In this document: positions 1 to 9,700 of the stretch, piece after piece
Position numbering within the stretch: the first letter of the stretch is position 1
Layout: each line of letters opens with the position of its first letter
NCBI RefSeq assembly: GCF_947496985.1
Contig: NZ_CANMEZ010000004.1
Coordinates: 310,001-374,000 of the forward strand
Reading direction: 5' to 3'
DNA from: an uncultured Kordia sp.
GTDB lineage: Bacteria > Bacteroidota > Bacteroidia > Flavobacteriales > Flavobacteriaceae
Length of the DNA: 64,000 nt
Notes under the pieces: model-generated
What the model was told of the DNA's origin: nothing
What the model saw: only the letters and a program-made list of their open reading frames with translations
The model's database searches: none
Translations under genes and position numbers: made by a program

Positions 1-72
1 TCAGAAGTTAAGTGCGTTGTATGTTTCTAAGCTACGTTTTTTTCGTAAGAAAATAATAAAAACTCTTTTCTT

Positions 73-1317
73 ATGTATCGTAAACAAGTGTGTTTTCCTC
101 CTATTTACAGAAAATCAATTCTTTCCGTTAGTATCATACTTTTTTGTGTGAATTTCTGTTTTTCACAAAAGCAATTGACTAAAAAAGAGAAGCTTACCGA
201 TTTTGAGTATCTATATCAAGAGTTAAAAGCATCGTATCCGTATTTTGGAATTAATAAAAGAGCGTATAAAACTGATTGGTTGGCAAAGAAATCTGAATAT
301 ATAGAAGCTATCAAAAAGACGAAGGATGACAAAGCGTTTTTTAATGTTTTTAATGATATTATGAACGATTTGCATAATGGTCATACAGATGCGTACCCTA
401 CTATAATTTACAGCTATTTCTATGATGCTTATAAACAAGCAGTAGCGCAACATCCTATATATGAATCACATGTAAAAGAATTGGAGAAAACAGATTCTAT
501 ACGATCTAAATATTGGGAAGACATTAATCATGAACTTTTTTTTTCAGATACAAATGTTGAAAATACAGCAGTTGAAAGCACGAACAATACATATGAAAAT
601 ATAGACATTACTTTTATTGATTCATTAAAAACGGCTAGTATTCATGTAAAATCGTTTAGTTATGACTATTTGGATCAAGATGCTGATACATTAAAATACT
701 TTTTTAACAAAGCGCAAGCATATGAAAATATAATTATTGACATTCAAGGAAATGATGGCGGAAGTACAGAATATTGGATTCAAAACATGCTTCCACACTT
801 AATTAATGATACAATTAGCACGCCTGTAGTGTATGCATTTAAGAATTCAGATCGACTGCGTAAGTTTAAACCAAATTATTTTGAAAACATGATTACTTAC
901 GATGAAATTGGTTTACCTAATACACCTGAAGAGTTGAAAAATGGAAGTTATTTATTTAGACGTGACGATATGACGATAGTTCCTTCTGAAGATAGTCAAA
1001 AATATTTAGGAAAGGTATATTTATTAGTTGATAATGTTGTGTTTTCTAGTTCGGAAACGTTGGCTTTTTTTTGTAAATCTACAAAGTTTGCAACAGTTGT
1101 TGGTGAAAAAACAAGTGGTGATGGCGTTGGAACAGATCCTTTATTATTAACACTTCCAAATAGTGGTATTGTGATACGTTTTACTGGGGAAATGGGATTA
1201 AACCCAGACGGAAGCGCCAATGATGAAACCAAAACGATTCCAGATATTTCTATAGAAGCTACAGATATGAAGGAAAGGCGAAAAAAACTTCTAAGTCATA
1301 TTCAACATAAAAAATAA
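73..1317 (+). CDS. Secreted S41-family C-terminal-processing-type peptidase
   Basis: A 414-residue exported protein. An N-terminal hydrophobic stretch (about residues 14-30, ending near CFSQ) looks like a signal peptide, so it probably acts in the periplasm or on the surface. The C-terminal half carries the S41 fold: a beta strand IIIDIQGNDGGS near residue 225, then VVFSSSETLAFF around 322-334, where the nucleophilic serine and following helix of tail-specific proteases lie, and GEKTSGDGVGTDP just after. No PDZ domain is obvious, as in the shorter Bacteroidota S41 proteins. Substrate unknown. It stands alone; the cation exchanger follows after 114 bp on the same strand. The first 72 bases of the window hold no recognisable gene. 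Family assignment is firm, exact role is not. Confidence 0.85.
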   Translation: MYRKQVCFPPIYRKSILSVSIILFCVNFCFSQKQLTKKEKLTDFEYLYQELKASYPYFGINKRAYKTDWLAKKSEYIEAIKKTKDDKAFFNVFNDIMNDLHNGHTDAYPTIIYSYFYDAYKQAVAQHPIYESHVKELEKTDSIRSKYWEDINHELFFSDTNVENTAVESTNNTYENIDITFIDSLKTASIHVKSFSYDYLDQDADTLKYFFNKAQAYENIIIDIQGNDGGSTEYWIQNMLPHLINDTISTPVVYAFKNSDRLRKFKPNYFENMITYDEIGLPNTPEELKNGSYLFRRDDMTIVPSEDSQKYLGKVYLLVDNVVFSSSETLAFFCKSTKFATVVGEKTSGDGVGTDPLLLTLPNSGIVIRFTGEMGLNPDGSANDETKTIPDISIEATDMKERRKKLLSHIQHKK

Positions 1318-1431
1318 ACGAATTGCTTCCGTGTGCTATTGTTCATTCCGTAATGATTTAGAAAAATAGGATATAATCAAAACTAAATTATTTAATGTCT
1401 GTTTAAATCTTTAATTTTACAGTCAAACAAA

Positions 1432-2574
1432 ATGTTCATGGCAGTAGTTTCCTCTTTAGGTTTAATTTTTATTACGTGTATTGTTATTTGGAGAGCGTGT
1501 GATGGCTTCGAAATGGCGTCTGATTATTTAGGCAGAAACATGAAAGAAGGAATTAAAGGAGCTACTATAAACGCTATTGGAAGTAGTTTACCTGAATTAT
1601 TCACGACACTTTTTTTCTTATTTGTTTTAAAAGATAAAGATGGTTTTTCTGGCGGAATTGGAACGACGGCTGGAAGTGCCGTATTTAATGCTATGATTAT
1701 TCCTGCAGTTGTAATAATGGCTGTGATAGGAAAAGGAATTGTTGACCGAATTGATGTTTCTAAGAAAGTGATAAAGCGTGATGGAATTTCACTTATTTTG
1801 TGTGAAATAGTACTAATTCTTTTAATTACAGGAACAGAGTTACATTGGTATCATGGTTTGGTATTAATGCTTTTATATGTGGTATATATTACATACATGC
1901 TAACAAGTCAAGGTTCTGGAGAAGTTGACAATGATTACGAAGCTGAAGCGGATGGAGGAAATAGAATGGTAGCGTTTTGTAAAGGCGATTTTGCAACCAC
2001 GGTTTTGGGAGATGGAACTATTAGCACTGGTAAAGCCTGGTTGTTAATGTTAGTTTCTGTATTCTTTATAGGAATTGCTTGCTATTGGCTTGTTGAAGCC
2101 TGTGAGCAGTTTGGAGAAGCTATTGGCATGCCAATTTACTTTGTATCCGTTGTATTAGCTTCTGCCGCTACAAGTGTTCCTGACACGATTATTTCATGGA
2201 AAGATGCAATGAAAGGAAATTATGATGACGCTGTCGCTAATGCACTTGGTAGTAATATTTTTGATATCTGTTTTGCTTTAGGTTTTCCGTTATTTTTATT
2301 TACACTCATGTATGGACCTATTACGATGAGTCCTGATACATTAGAAAATGTTGGACAATTACGTGTATTATTATTAATTATTACCATTGTAGCATTCTTC
2401 ATTTATTTAGTTCCAAAAACTATTAAGAAGTCGCACGGATATTTACTAATTGGATTGTATGCCTTGTTTGTGCTTTATATTGTTTTGAAAGGAATGAATA
2501 CTGATATAGGAATCATTACCAGTATTTCTGATGGTTTATCGTCTATTTCACATTTTTTTAGCACACTTTTATAA
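1432..2574 (+). CDS. CaCA-superfamily Na+/Ca2+ exchanger-like membrane protein
   Basis: A 380-residue polytopic inner-membrane protein with about ten hydrophobic segments. It contains both alpha repeats of the Ca2+:cation antiporter superfamily. Alpha-1 is NAIGSSLPELFTT (residues 47-59), followed by GTTAGSAVFNAMI (77-89). Alpha-2 is ATSVPDTIISW with NALGSNIFDICFALG (about 244-283). The acidic residue in each repeat (E in LPEL, D in VPDT) is the expected ion ligand. A charged cytoplasmic loop around residues 160-195 separates the halves. Likely role: antiport of Ca2+ or another cation against Na+ or H+. The ion cannot be fixed from sequence. ATG at 1432 was used; an ATG two codons downstream is equally possible. 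Confidence 0.88.
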   Translation: MFMAVVSSLGLIFITCIVIWRACDGFEMASDYLGRNMKEGIKGATINAIGSSLPELFTTLFFLFVLKDKDGFSGGIGTTAGSAVFNAMIIPAVVIMAVIGKGIVDRIDVSKKVIKRDGISLILCEIVLILLITGTELHWYHGLVLMLLYVVYITYMLTSQGSGEVDNDYEAEADGGNRMVAFCKGDFATTVLGDGTISTGKAWLLMLVSVFFIGIACYWLVEACEQFGEAIGMPIYFVSVVLASAATSVPDTIISWKDAMKGNYDDAVANALGSNIFDICFALGFPLFLFTLMYGPITMSPDTLENVGQLRVLLLIITIVAFFIYLVPKTIKKSHGYLLIGLYALFVLYIVLKGMNTDIGIITSISDGLSSISHFFSTLL

Positions 2575-2662
2575 CTAAATAAAACCATGGAAAGAACTTT
2601 TGTTTCCACAGCTTTTAATTACTGGATAACTCAGTTATACCTAAATTTTCTTTTCTGTTACT

Positions 2663-2806
2663 TTAGCATTCAGTAAATGTTTGCTCTAATAAACTATCGC
2701 ATGTAATTCGTCTTGTTTTTGGAGGTCTCCCTCCATTAATAGTGCTTATGTTTAACACAGAAATTACTTTTTTTGACAATTTTAATTTTGAATGTCTTTT
2801 CTTCAT
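2663..2806 (-). CDS. Lanthipeptide-like RiPP precursor A (47 aa)
   Basis: A small gene. The ATG at 2806 gives a leader, KLKLSKKVISVLNISTINGG, that closely matches the leader of the peptide at 2963-3145 (shared pattern K-L-x-K-K-V-I-S-V-L then GG). Longer in-frame starts upstream would add a hydrophobic, unrelated extension, so I reject them. After the double glycine comes a 21-residue core with two Cys (one at the C-terminus) and several Thr/Ser, the raw material for dehydration and thioether rings. Leaders of this style are known in Bacteroidota class I lanthipeptide precursors. No dehydratase (LanB), cyclase (LanC), C39 peptidase transporter or radical SAM enzyme is encoded in this window, so modification must come from elsewhere, if it happens. 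Confidence 0.72.
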   Translation of the reverse strand: MKKRHSKLKLSKKVISVLNISTINGGRPPKTRRITCDSLLEQTFTEC

Positions 2807-2925
2807 AATATATGTTTTAATAATTAATAACGAAATGAAATTAAGACAGTCAAAAGCTAGAAACAAACGTTATAGCCTACAGTTCATGAATCAAAGGTTA
2901 TAGCTGTTCTTTACATGTTCTGTAT

Positions 2926-2952
2926 AAAAAAAAGCGAACCGAAGTTCGCTTT
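2926..2952 (-). terminator. Rho-independent terminator with CGAA loop
   Basis: Arms GCGAAC (2934-2939) and GTTCGC (2944-2949) close a CGAA tetraloop; the stem extends through A/T pairs. Read on the minus strand a U-run (complement of the A-run at 2926-2933) follows. It begins 11 bp after the stop of the RiPP precursor at 2963-3145. The same hairpin recurs at 52486-52509. Confidence 0.85.
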
Positions 2953-2962
2953 CAACTGTTTG

Positions 2963-3145
2963 TTAAGCAATTGTACAATAACCGCATGTATTGTCGTCTA
3001 TAGTGTTTGCACACCATGTAGAACAGAATGTTGTATGTGGTGGCAATTTGATAATTGTTGTATTTCCTCCACTTACTTTTTCTTGTGCTAATACAGAAAT
3101 TACTTTTTTGTTTAATTTGATCTTCTTTAAGTTTTTACTTTTCAT
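2963..3145 (-). CDS. Lanthipeptide-like RiPP precursor B (60 aa)
   Basis: A 60-residue peptide starting MKSKNLKKIKLNKKVISVL and reaching a double glycine (SGG) at residues 26-27. The leader is a clear paralogue of the one at 2663-2806. The 33-residue core has four Cys (CSTWC and CGYC pairs) and eight or more Thr/Ser, including HTTFC and DNTCGYC, typical of a lanthipeptide or other Cys/Thr-based RiPP. It is followed directly by a strong terminator, so it is probably transcribed as an abundant monocistronic message. No modification enzyme or exporter lies nearby; the channel gene at 3260-5194 is upstream on the same strand with a 114-bp gap. Final product and activity are unknown. Confidence 0.8.
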   Translation of the reverse strand: MKSKNLKKIKLNKKVISVLAQEKVSGGNTTIIKLPPHTTFCSTWCANTIDDNTCGYCTIA

Positions 3146-3259
3146 AATAATGAGTTTTTGAAATTAATTATTGATTAAAGTTACTAGGAAGTACTTTTAC
3201 AAAAAATTAATCATTCACTTAAAAGATCATTTTATTGTCGTCATTTATAAATGGTTGGG

Positions 3260-5194
3260 TTATAACTCATCTTCAGATAGCACAACTAAGAAATCATGCT
3301 CATTAAGTTCTATTTGCTCATCTTTTTCTAAGTTCAATTTTACACCAAAATTAGACGAAACATCTTTACTCAAATTGCCTTTTCTAATTCCTAAACAGAT
3401 TTCATCACGTTTGTTCGCTATTTCCATAGCTTCTGCAAATGTTATTTTCTGTGGAAATTCTTCAAAATATAATGTAGTAGGCTTCACATAAATTTCACTT
3501 CCATCTTCTGAAAAGATATCATCGTAGAATGTTTTGATTAATGGCTCTTCGCTTAATTGCGCTAAAATCATTGTAATCAACTTGTTACTAATAATAAAAT
3601 CATCTACATCGGTTTGATTAATAATCTCTTGATTTTCAGAGTTTAGTACTTGCGTAAGTAAGTGTGTATTTTCAAAATCCTTAATGATTTTTCGTAACAT
3701 TAATAGAATAATTAGTGTATCTGAATCAATTTTATCAGCACTTTCCTCCTTCATACTCTGTGACAACACAATTACATTATCATACTGTGAAGGATTTACT
3801 TTTTCCAAACATTCTATTGCTAATGGATTAGAATCGATCAAATTGATTTTAAATTCAGGATATTCTTCTTTTAAATCAATAATCATTTCTTGTAATTCCG
3901 CAGGTGGTTTGTGGAATAGAATGTCAAATTCAGAGTCTTCAATAAGATAATCAGTGGCTTCTTCTATAAAAATTTCAGCAACTTTATGCCAACCCAAGAT
4001 TAATATTTTCTTTTGAACTTGCTCTAGTTTTTCATCTTTTAAAGGAATTGATTTTGGAGAAAAACGCTTGCTAGGTCCTAATTTTATTGTGGAATCATCT
4101 TCGGCTAAAATCACCACCTGATCACCGTTTTTAAGTACAGTATCACGATCTGGACGTAAAACTAATCCTTCTTCTTCTGAGTAGGTTCCTAATGGAATTC
4201 CGTCTTCTAAATAGTATGCTAAATCATAGAAATTTATATTGTTCCATTGATCTTCATGAAAGTACACTTCACAACCATCAAATGATAGTATTTCGTTGTA
4301 AACCATCTCCAAACCACTTGTTAATGATGTTTGAACTAATAGTTTACCCATAATAGTCCAACTATCTATGGCTATGATGTTTTCATCTTCAAAGAAACTA
4401 ATTATTTCACGCTTTTCTTCTGTGAATACTTCGGCTACAATTGGCAGTTCATTTTTTCCACCTTGACAAGAAGTAATTGCTAAAATTGACTTAATTGATT
4501 GCACATCGGAAGCTACCTTTTTATCTTTAGAAGCACTTTCTGTACAGTTTGCTAAAATGATGATAGATTTTGACTCTTTTACATTTACACGCTCCAGTTC
4601 GTTGATATTGGCATAATCACCTTGTGTGGTAATTATATCTGTCGTCATAGTATCTGGCAAACGTTTCGAAATTAAATCGTCCATATATTCTTTGTCTGCT
4701 TCCGAAAGAATCACCACAGTAGCTTTGCGTTCACTCTCATTTGCAAGAATTAATTCACGAATAATATCAACCACACGTTCATTCCAACCTAAAATAAGTG
4801 TATGATCCGATTCTATAATCTTTCCTCTTCCCTTTCTGAATTCATATAACATCTTATTGAGTGATGTTGTAATAAAACCAATTAACATGGATAATAAAAT
4901 AACACCTGTTAATCCTGAAATCACCGTCATAACTTTTAACCATGCTGGCGCTAAGTTATCTTGATTCATGTTTCCTGTAGCGGTCATTTCAAGAAAAGTA
5001 ATCCAAATATCTCGAAATGGGTTTCCATTATAATCTAAGCCTGGAAATAGCGTGATTAGTAATAATCGTAATCCCATTAGGATTAAAAACGAGAAGATAA
5101 ATAGTATTAATAAACTTAAAAAGATAGAAGATCCACCTTTGCTCATGAAGCGTTCTAAACGATAATAGAACTTTTCTTTTAAAGAGTTTTTCAT
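3260..5194 (-). CDS. CASTOR/POLLUX-type ion channel with tandem RCK-like domains
   Basis: A 644-residue protein with the two-helix-plus-pore layout of CASTOR/POLLUX-related channels: TM1 about residues 21-50, a re-entrant pore segment FLEMTATGNMNQD (about 66-78), and TM2 about 83-115. A long cytoplasmic part follows with two Rossmann-like RCK/TrkA_N units opening with HTLILGWNERVV (about 131) and KKILILGWHKVAEIF (about 395), plus TrkA_C-like strands. The duplicated ILGW motif marks tandem nucleotide- or ion-sensing domains. The likely role is a ligand-gated cation channel in the inner membrane. The filter differs from the potassium GYG, so selectivity is open. It is divergent from exbD, with 178 bp between the two starts. 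Confidence 0.8.
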   Translation of the reverse strand: MKNSLKEKFYYRLERFMSKGGSSIFLSLLILFIFSFLILMGLRLLLITLFPGLDYNGNPFRDIWITFLEMTATGNMNQDNLAPAWLKVMTVISGLTGVILLSMLIGFITTSLNKMLYEFRKGRGKIIESDHTLILGWNERVVDIIRELILANESERKATVVILSEADKEYMDDLISKRLPDTMTTDIITTQGDYANINELERVNVKESKSIIILANCTESASKDKKVASDVQSIKSILAITSCQGGKNELPIVAEVFTEEKREIISFFEDENIIAIDSWTIMGKLLVQTSLTSGLEMVYNEILSFDGCEVYFHEDQWNNINFYDLAYYLEDGIPLGTYSEEEGLVLRPDRDTVLKNGDQVVILAEDDSTIKLGPSKRFSPKSIPLKDEKLEQVQKKILILGWHKVAEIFIEEATDYLIEDSEFDILFHKPPAELQEMIIDLKEEYPEFKINLIDSNPLAIECLEKVNPSQYDNVIVLSQSMKEESADKIDSDTLIILLMLRKIIKDFENTHLLTQVLNSENQEIINQTDVDDFIISNKLITMILAQLSEEPLIKTFYDDIFSEDGSEIYVKPTTLYFEEFPQKITFAEAMEIANKRDEICLGIRKGNLSKDVSSNFGVKLNLEKDEQIELNEHDFLVVLSEDEL

Positions 5195-5372
5195 TATTGG
5201 ACTTGGTTGATTATGGTACAGTTTTTTTGGATGAGAATGGAGGGAATTTCTCTTAGTTGGGTAAATATAATAATTTAAAAATACTTTTTACATCTGTAAG
5301 CATAGTGATTTTTAGTGTAATTGTGGTATCAAATTTGATGTTAAATTATCTTAACATTAAAACCGATATATT

Positions 5373-5933
5373 ATGAAAGAATCCAGAAAAACCATTTCCG
5401 GAGTCAACGCAGGCTCTATGGCCGACATTGCATTTTTATTATTAATTTTCTTCTTGGTTACTACCACATTTCCAGAAGATCAAGGAATTGAAAGCTTGAT
5501 GCCTAGACCTTGTCCCGAAGAAGAAGATTGCACTGCCGAACTTCATGAAAAGAACATTTACACCATCAAACTCAACCGAAATAATGAGTTGATGGCTAAT
5601 AATGAGTTGATTAACGTTGATGAATTACGTGAAGATATTAAAGCGTTTGTAGACAATAACGGAGATGAAACCTGTACATATTGTCATGGAGAGAAAGATT
5701 TGAAATTATCTGACAATCCTAAAAAAGCTGTCATAGCGATTCATACCGATCGTGAAGCGATGTATGACAATTACATTGAAATCCAAAATGAATTAGTAGG
5801 CGCTTATTATGAATTGCGCGAAGAACTATGTAAAATGAAGTTCAACAAAAATGTAGATCAATTAACTGAAGAAGAAATACTTATTTTACAAGAATCATAT
5901 CCGTTTCGAATTACAGAAGCAGATTTGAATTAA
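5373..5933 (+). CDS. exbD: ExbD/TolR-family biopolymer transport protein
   Basis: 186 residues. A short cytoplasmic N-terminus is followed by one transmembrane helix, GSMADIAFLLLIFFLVTTT. Asp18 in MADIAF is the conserved proton-pathway residue of ExbD/TolR/MotB proteins. The periplasmic domain carries PCPEEEDC and ETCTYCHGEKD; I recall such Cys in flavobacterial ExbD relatives, so they are not in themselves odd. It would energise TonB-dependent uptake or another outer-membrane process together with ExbB and TonB. It is solitary here: no exbB or tonB adjoins it, whereas ExbD is usually encoded beside ExbB. A clear terminator follows 48 bp downstream. Confidence 0.9.
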   Translation: MKESRKTISGVNAGSMADIAFLLLIFFLVTTTFPEDQGIESLMPRPCPEEEDCTAELHEKNIYTIKLNRNNELMANNELINVDELREDIKAFVDNNGDETCTYCHGEKDLKLSDNPKKAVIAIHTDREAMYDNYIEIQNELVGAYYELREELCKMKFNKNVDQLTEEEILILQESYPFRITEADLN

Positions 5934-5980
5934 TAATTTTAGCATGGCTTCTATCTTTTTAGAAGTCACTAATATCTAAA

Positions 5981-6016
5981 ACGTCCAAAACTACTATGAT
6001 TTTGGGCGTTTTTTCT
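5981..6016 (+). terminator. Rho-independent terminator after exbD
   Basis: ACGTCCAAAA (5981-5990) pairs with TTTTGGGCGT (6000-6009) with one G-U pair and a 9-base loop, followed by a T-run (6008-6016). It ends the exbD transcript. Confidence 0.85.
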
Positions 6017-6236
6017 TTTAAAAGTACTAATTCTGCTTTATGGTATTAATTAACTGTTCATATAACATATTATTCTGGCTTCATGACTTTTCTTCTAAAA
6101 TCAATGATTTTATTGTGCAATTTTGAAGTGTAATCAAAACAAATTTTCTATCGTAGCTACACCGAATTTTTTTAATGATACTGGCGAAATCCGAAAAGCT
6201 AATATGTAAAAGAGTAGGAAATAAAATTAACCAATT

Positions 6237-6629
6237 ATGGCAACTAGATATATTAAAATATTAATCGACACACAAAGTTTATTATCAACACCAGCACCAA
6301 CTGTAGGTAGTTGTGTATACATGGCAGCTCCTTCAGGGATGAAATCCTTATAATCAAGCTCAAGATGAATTAGGTGTTACTGTAAATAACGGAGATACGG
6401 TAATTTGAAATGCTTCAAGTTTTGATACAGAAACTAAAATTACTTTAGTAAAAGTATTAAGTCCTGGAATTTTAGATACTAACATGACGACAGATTACAA
6501 CGATGATGGAACGTTTCTGCATTAGCTACAAAAGATAGTAATAGCGGAATCTACAGATTTGCATTTACCGTTGACGATCAAGATTTCTCTCAATATACAA
6601 GGGATCCGTATATGACAATTGAAAATTAG
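6237..6629 (+). pseudogene. Decayed AidA/PixA-family inclusion-body protein gene
   Basis: The ATG at 6237 opens MATRYIKILIDTQSLL, the usual start of the AidA/PixA inclusion-body family, but stops at 6351-6353 after 38 codons. One frame over, coding resumes (NQAQDELGVTVNNGDTVI) and meets a TGA where the family has Trp before NASSF. A second frame change near 6520 restores the frame reading SALATKDSNSGIYRFAF and ending DPYMTIEN, the family's typical C-terminus. So at least two frameshifts and one in-frame stop have broken a gene of about 130 codons. The family is known from intracellular crystal/inclusion proteins of Xenorhabdus and others; function is poorly defined. Recognition is from memory of family motifs. 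Confidence 0.75.
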
Positions 6630-6654
6630 GTCATTGTTTTTTTAAAGTTTTGCG

Positions 6655-6692
6655 ATAAAAAAGCCCGATACAATTACTGCATCGGACTTTTT
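6655..6692 (-). terminator. Terminator for the giant T9SS protein gene
   Basis: AAAGCCCGAT (6660-6669) and ATCGGACTTT (6681-6690) pair; the single imperfect pair is G-U when read on the minus strand, followed by a U-run. It lies 22 bp beyond the stop at 6714. Confidence 0.82.
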
Positions 6693-6713
6693 ACATAATG
6701 GTTTTTTAATTAT

Positions 6714-9700
6714 TTATTGCTTCATAAATTTCTTTGTAAGTGTATTTTTTCCATCAAATACTTCCACAAAATATACACCTGAACGAAGGTTACCTACTTT
6801 AATATGGTTTGCTTCTTTTCCTTTTGCAACTTCTTGTCCATATAAATTGATGATTCTATATGAAGTTACAGCTCCAAAATTCAATTTGATATTTAAAACA
6901 TTTCCTCGAACTGGATTTGGATATACTGTTAAGTTATTTTTAGTAGTAAATATTTCGTTTCCATCAGTAACTGTATCAGTTGTTATATCTTCTTTTGCAT
7001 TATTTGCTTGTTGACGTGGTAATGTAGTTGTGTCTAAATTGATATTGTCAATAGCAATATCTGCTTGCCAAGTTCCACCAGTAATTCTGTTGAAACGCAA
7101 TTGAACACTTCCTCCAATATAGCTTGAAAGGTCAACATTGGCAGATAACCATTGGTTTCCTTTATTTCCAGATTCTGACCAGATAGTTATCCAAGATAAT
7201 CCATTGTCGTTACTCGCTTCTAAAGCAATAGTTCCCATATCATTAGATCCGAACATGTGATAACTAAAGCTGAATGATGCATTTAATTCATTTGTTAAAT
7301 CATAGCAAGGTGAATTGATAATTGCTTGTTTGTTAGGGAAACCTGTTCCATTACCTGAAGCTTCTACGAAGATGTAGAAATTTCCGTTTGCAGCATTAGA
7401 TGGTCCTGTGTTTTGTGATGGAGTTCCGTTTGAATCTACTGTCCAATTGATATCATCAGCTGAAGATTGTGTCCAACCACCTAAGGTATTTTCATAGCTT
7501 TCTGTGTATGGGAATGTATTAATTCCACCAGAACAACCTTCTACAATAATTTCTTCATCTATTAAATTAATATTATCAATTGCGATATCAGCTCTCCAAG
7601 TACTTCCAGTTACTCTATTGAATCGAAGTTGCACATTATTTCCAACATATGCTCCAAGATCAATATTTGTAGTTTGCCAAGCGTTTCCTTGATTTCCTGT
7701 TTGATTCCAAATTGTTGTCCAATTAGCACCATTGTCTTCACTTATTTCTACAGCTAATGTTCCCATATCTGTACCATACATATGATAGTTAAAACTAAAT
7801 GTAGCTTGTGTTAACGATGTTAAATCAAAACATGGAGAAGTTAAAATTGCTTGCTTATCAGGATATCCTGTTCCGTTTCCAGATGCTTCCACGTATGCAT
7901 AGAAGTTTCCTTCAATAGCACTTGATGGTCCAGTGTTTTGTGATGGTGTTGCATTACTAAGAATTGTCCAGTCAATATCATCAGCTGAAGATTGTGTCCA
8001 ACCACCTAATGAGTTTTCAAACCCTTCTGAATATGGGAATGTATCAATTCCGTTTGTACAACCAATACTTACTTCATTTACAATTACAGTACGAGTTACC
8101 TCTGTTGCTGCATTTCCTGCTGTATCACTTACATTGTAACGAACTGTATACGTTCCAGCGACAGCTGTATTAACAGTTCCAGTGATTACAATAGCATTTG
8201 TAAGGTTTCCATCTAAGTTGTCTGTTGCTGTAGCACCAAGTTCTGTATATGCTTCTCCTACGTTTAAGTCAATTGTAGCATTTCCATTTAATGTAATTAT
8301 TGGTGCAGTTGTATCAGCAAGTACATTTACAGTTCGTATAACTTGTGCTGTATTTCCGGCAGCATCACTTACTGAATATGTTAGTTGATAAGTTCCAGCG
8401 ACAGCTGTATTAACCGTTCCAGTGATTACTATAGCATTCGTAAGATTTCCGTCTAAGTTATCCGTTGCTATAGCACCAAGTTCTATATATGCTTCTCCTA
8501 CGTTTAAGTCAATTGTAGCATTTCCATTTAATGTAATTATTGGTGCTGTTGTATCAGCAATTACATTTACAGTACGTGTAACTTGTGTAGTATTTCCAGA
8601 TGAATCACTTACAGTATAGTTTACACTATATGTTCCAGCGATAGTAGTATCAACAGTTCCAGTGATTACAATAGCATTCGTAAGATTTCCATCTAAGTTA
8701 TCCGTTGCTGTAGCACCAAGTTCTGTATATGCTTCTCCTACGTTTAAGTTAATTGTAGCATTTCCATTTAGTACAATTATAGGTGCAATTGTATCAGCAA
8801 GTACATTTACCGTACGTGTTATTTGCGCAGTGTTTCCTGTAGCATCACTTACTGTGTAATTGATTAGGTATGTTCCTGCTGTTGAAGTATCAATCGTTCC
8901 GCTAATGTTGATGTTTGGTGTAAGATTCCCGTCTACATTATCTATTGCTGTAGCACCAAGTTCTACATATGCTTCATTAATATTTAAGTTGATCGTTTGA
9001 CTTCCATTTAATGAAATTACTGGAGCTACAGTATCTGCAACTACATTTATAGTACGTGTAACTTCTGTTGCTGCATTTCCTGCTATATCAGAGACATTGT
9101 AACGAATTGTGTACGTTCCAGCGATAGCTGTATTTACATTTCCAGTAATAATGATAGCACTTGTTAAGTTTCCATCAACATTGTCTGTTGCTGTAGCGCC
9201 TAATTCAGTATAGAAATCTCCAACATTCAAATTTAGTGTTGATTCTCCATTTAAGGTAATTACTGGTGCAGTTGTATCTACAGGTGTAATTACATTTACG
9301 GTTCTTGTCACTTCAGTGGCATTATTTCCTACAACATCTCTAACATTGTAACGAATTGTGTATGTTCCGGCAACAGCCGTATTTACAGTTCCTGTTACAA
9401 TAATATCATTTGTAACGTCACCATCTATATTATCGATTGCTGTAGCACCTGCATCTACATATGTATCTCCAACGAAAATATCTACAGGATTGTCTCCGTT
9501 GAGTGTAATGACCGGAGGAATAGTATCTGGCATAGAAGACATAATGTTTACTGTATAATCTTCAACTTCTCCGTAGGTAAATGTTTCACAAGCAGTTGGA
9601 ATGGCATTGTACTTCATTGAAACACGCATTCTCGTGGCTCCGTTTGGTACAGCGGTTGGAATTGTAAATGTTCCACTTACTGAAGCTGCTGTTGTATTTC

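Noticed and set aside
3171-3491. A 106-codon plus-strand frame opposite the start of the 3260-5194 region
   Set aside because: It is antisense to the conserved C-terminus of the channel gene and has low-complexity composition.
8075-9527. Several open frames on the opposite strand of the Ig-like repeats
   Set aside because: They are shadows of the repetitive coding frame, repeating with the same 240-bp period, and have no ribosome-binding site or family match.
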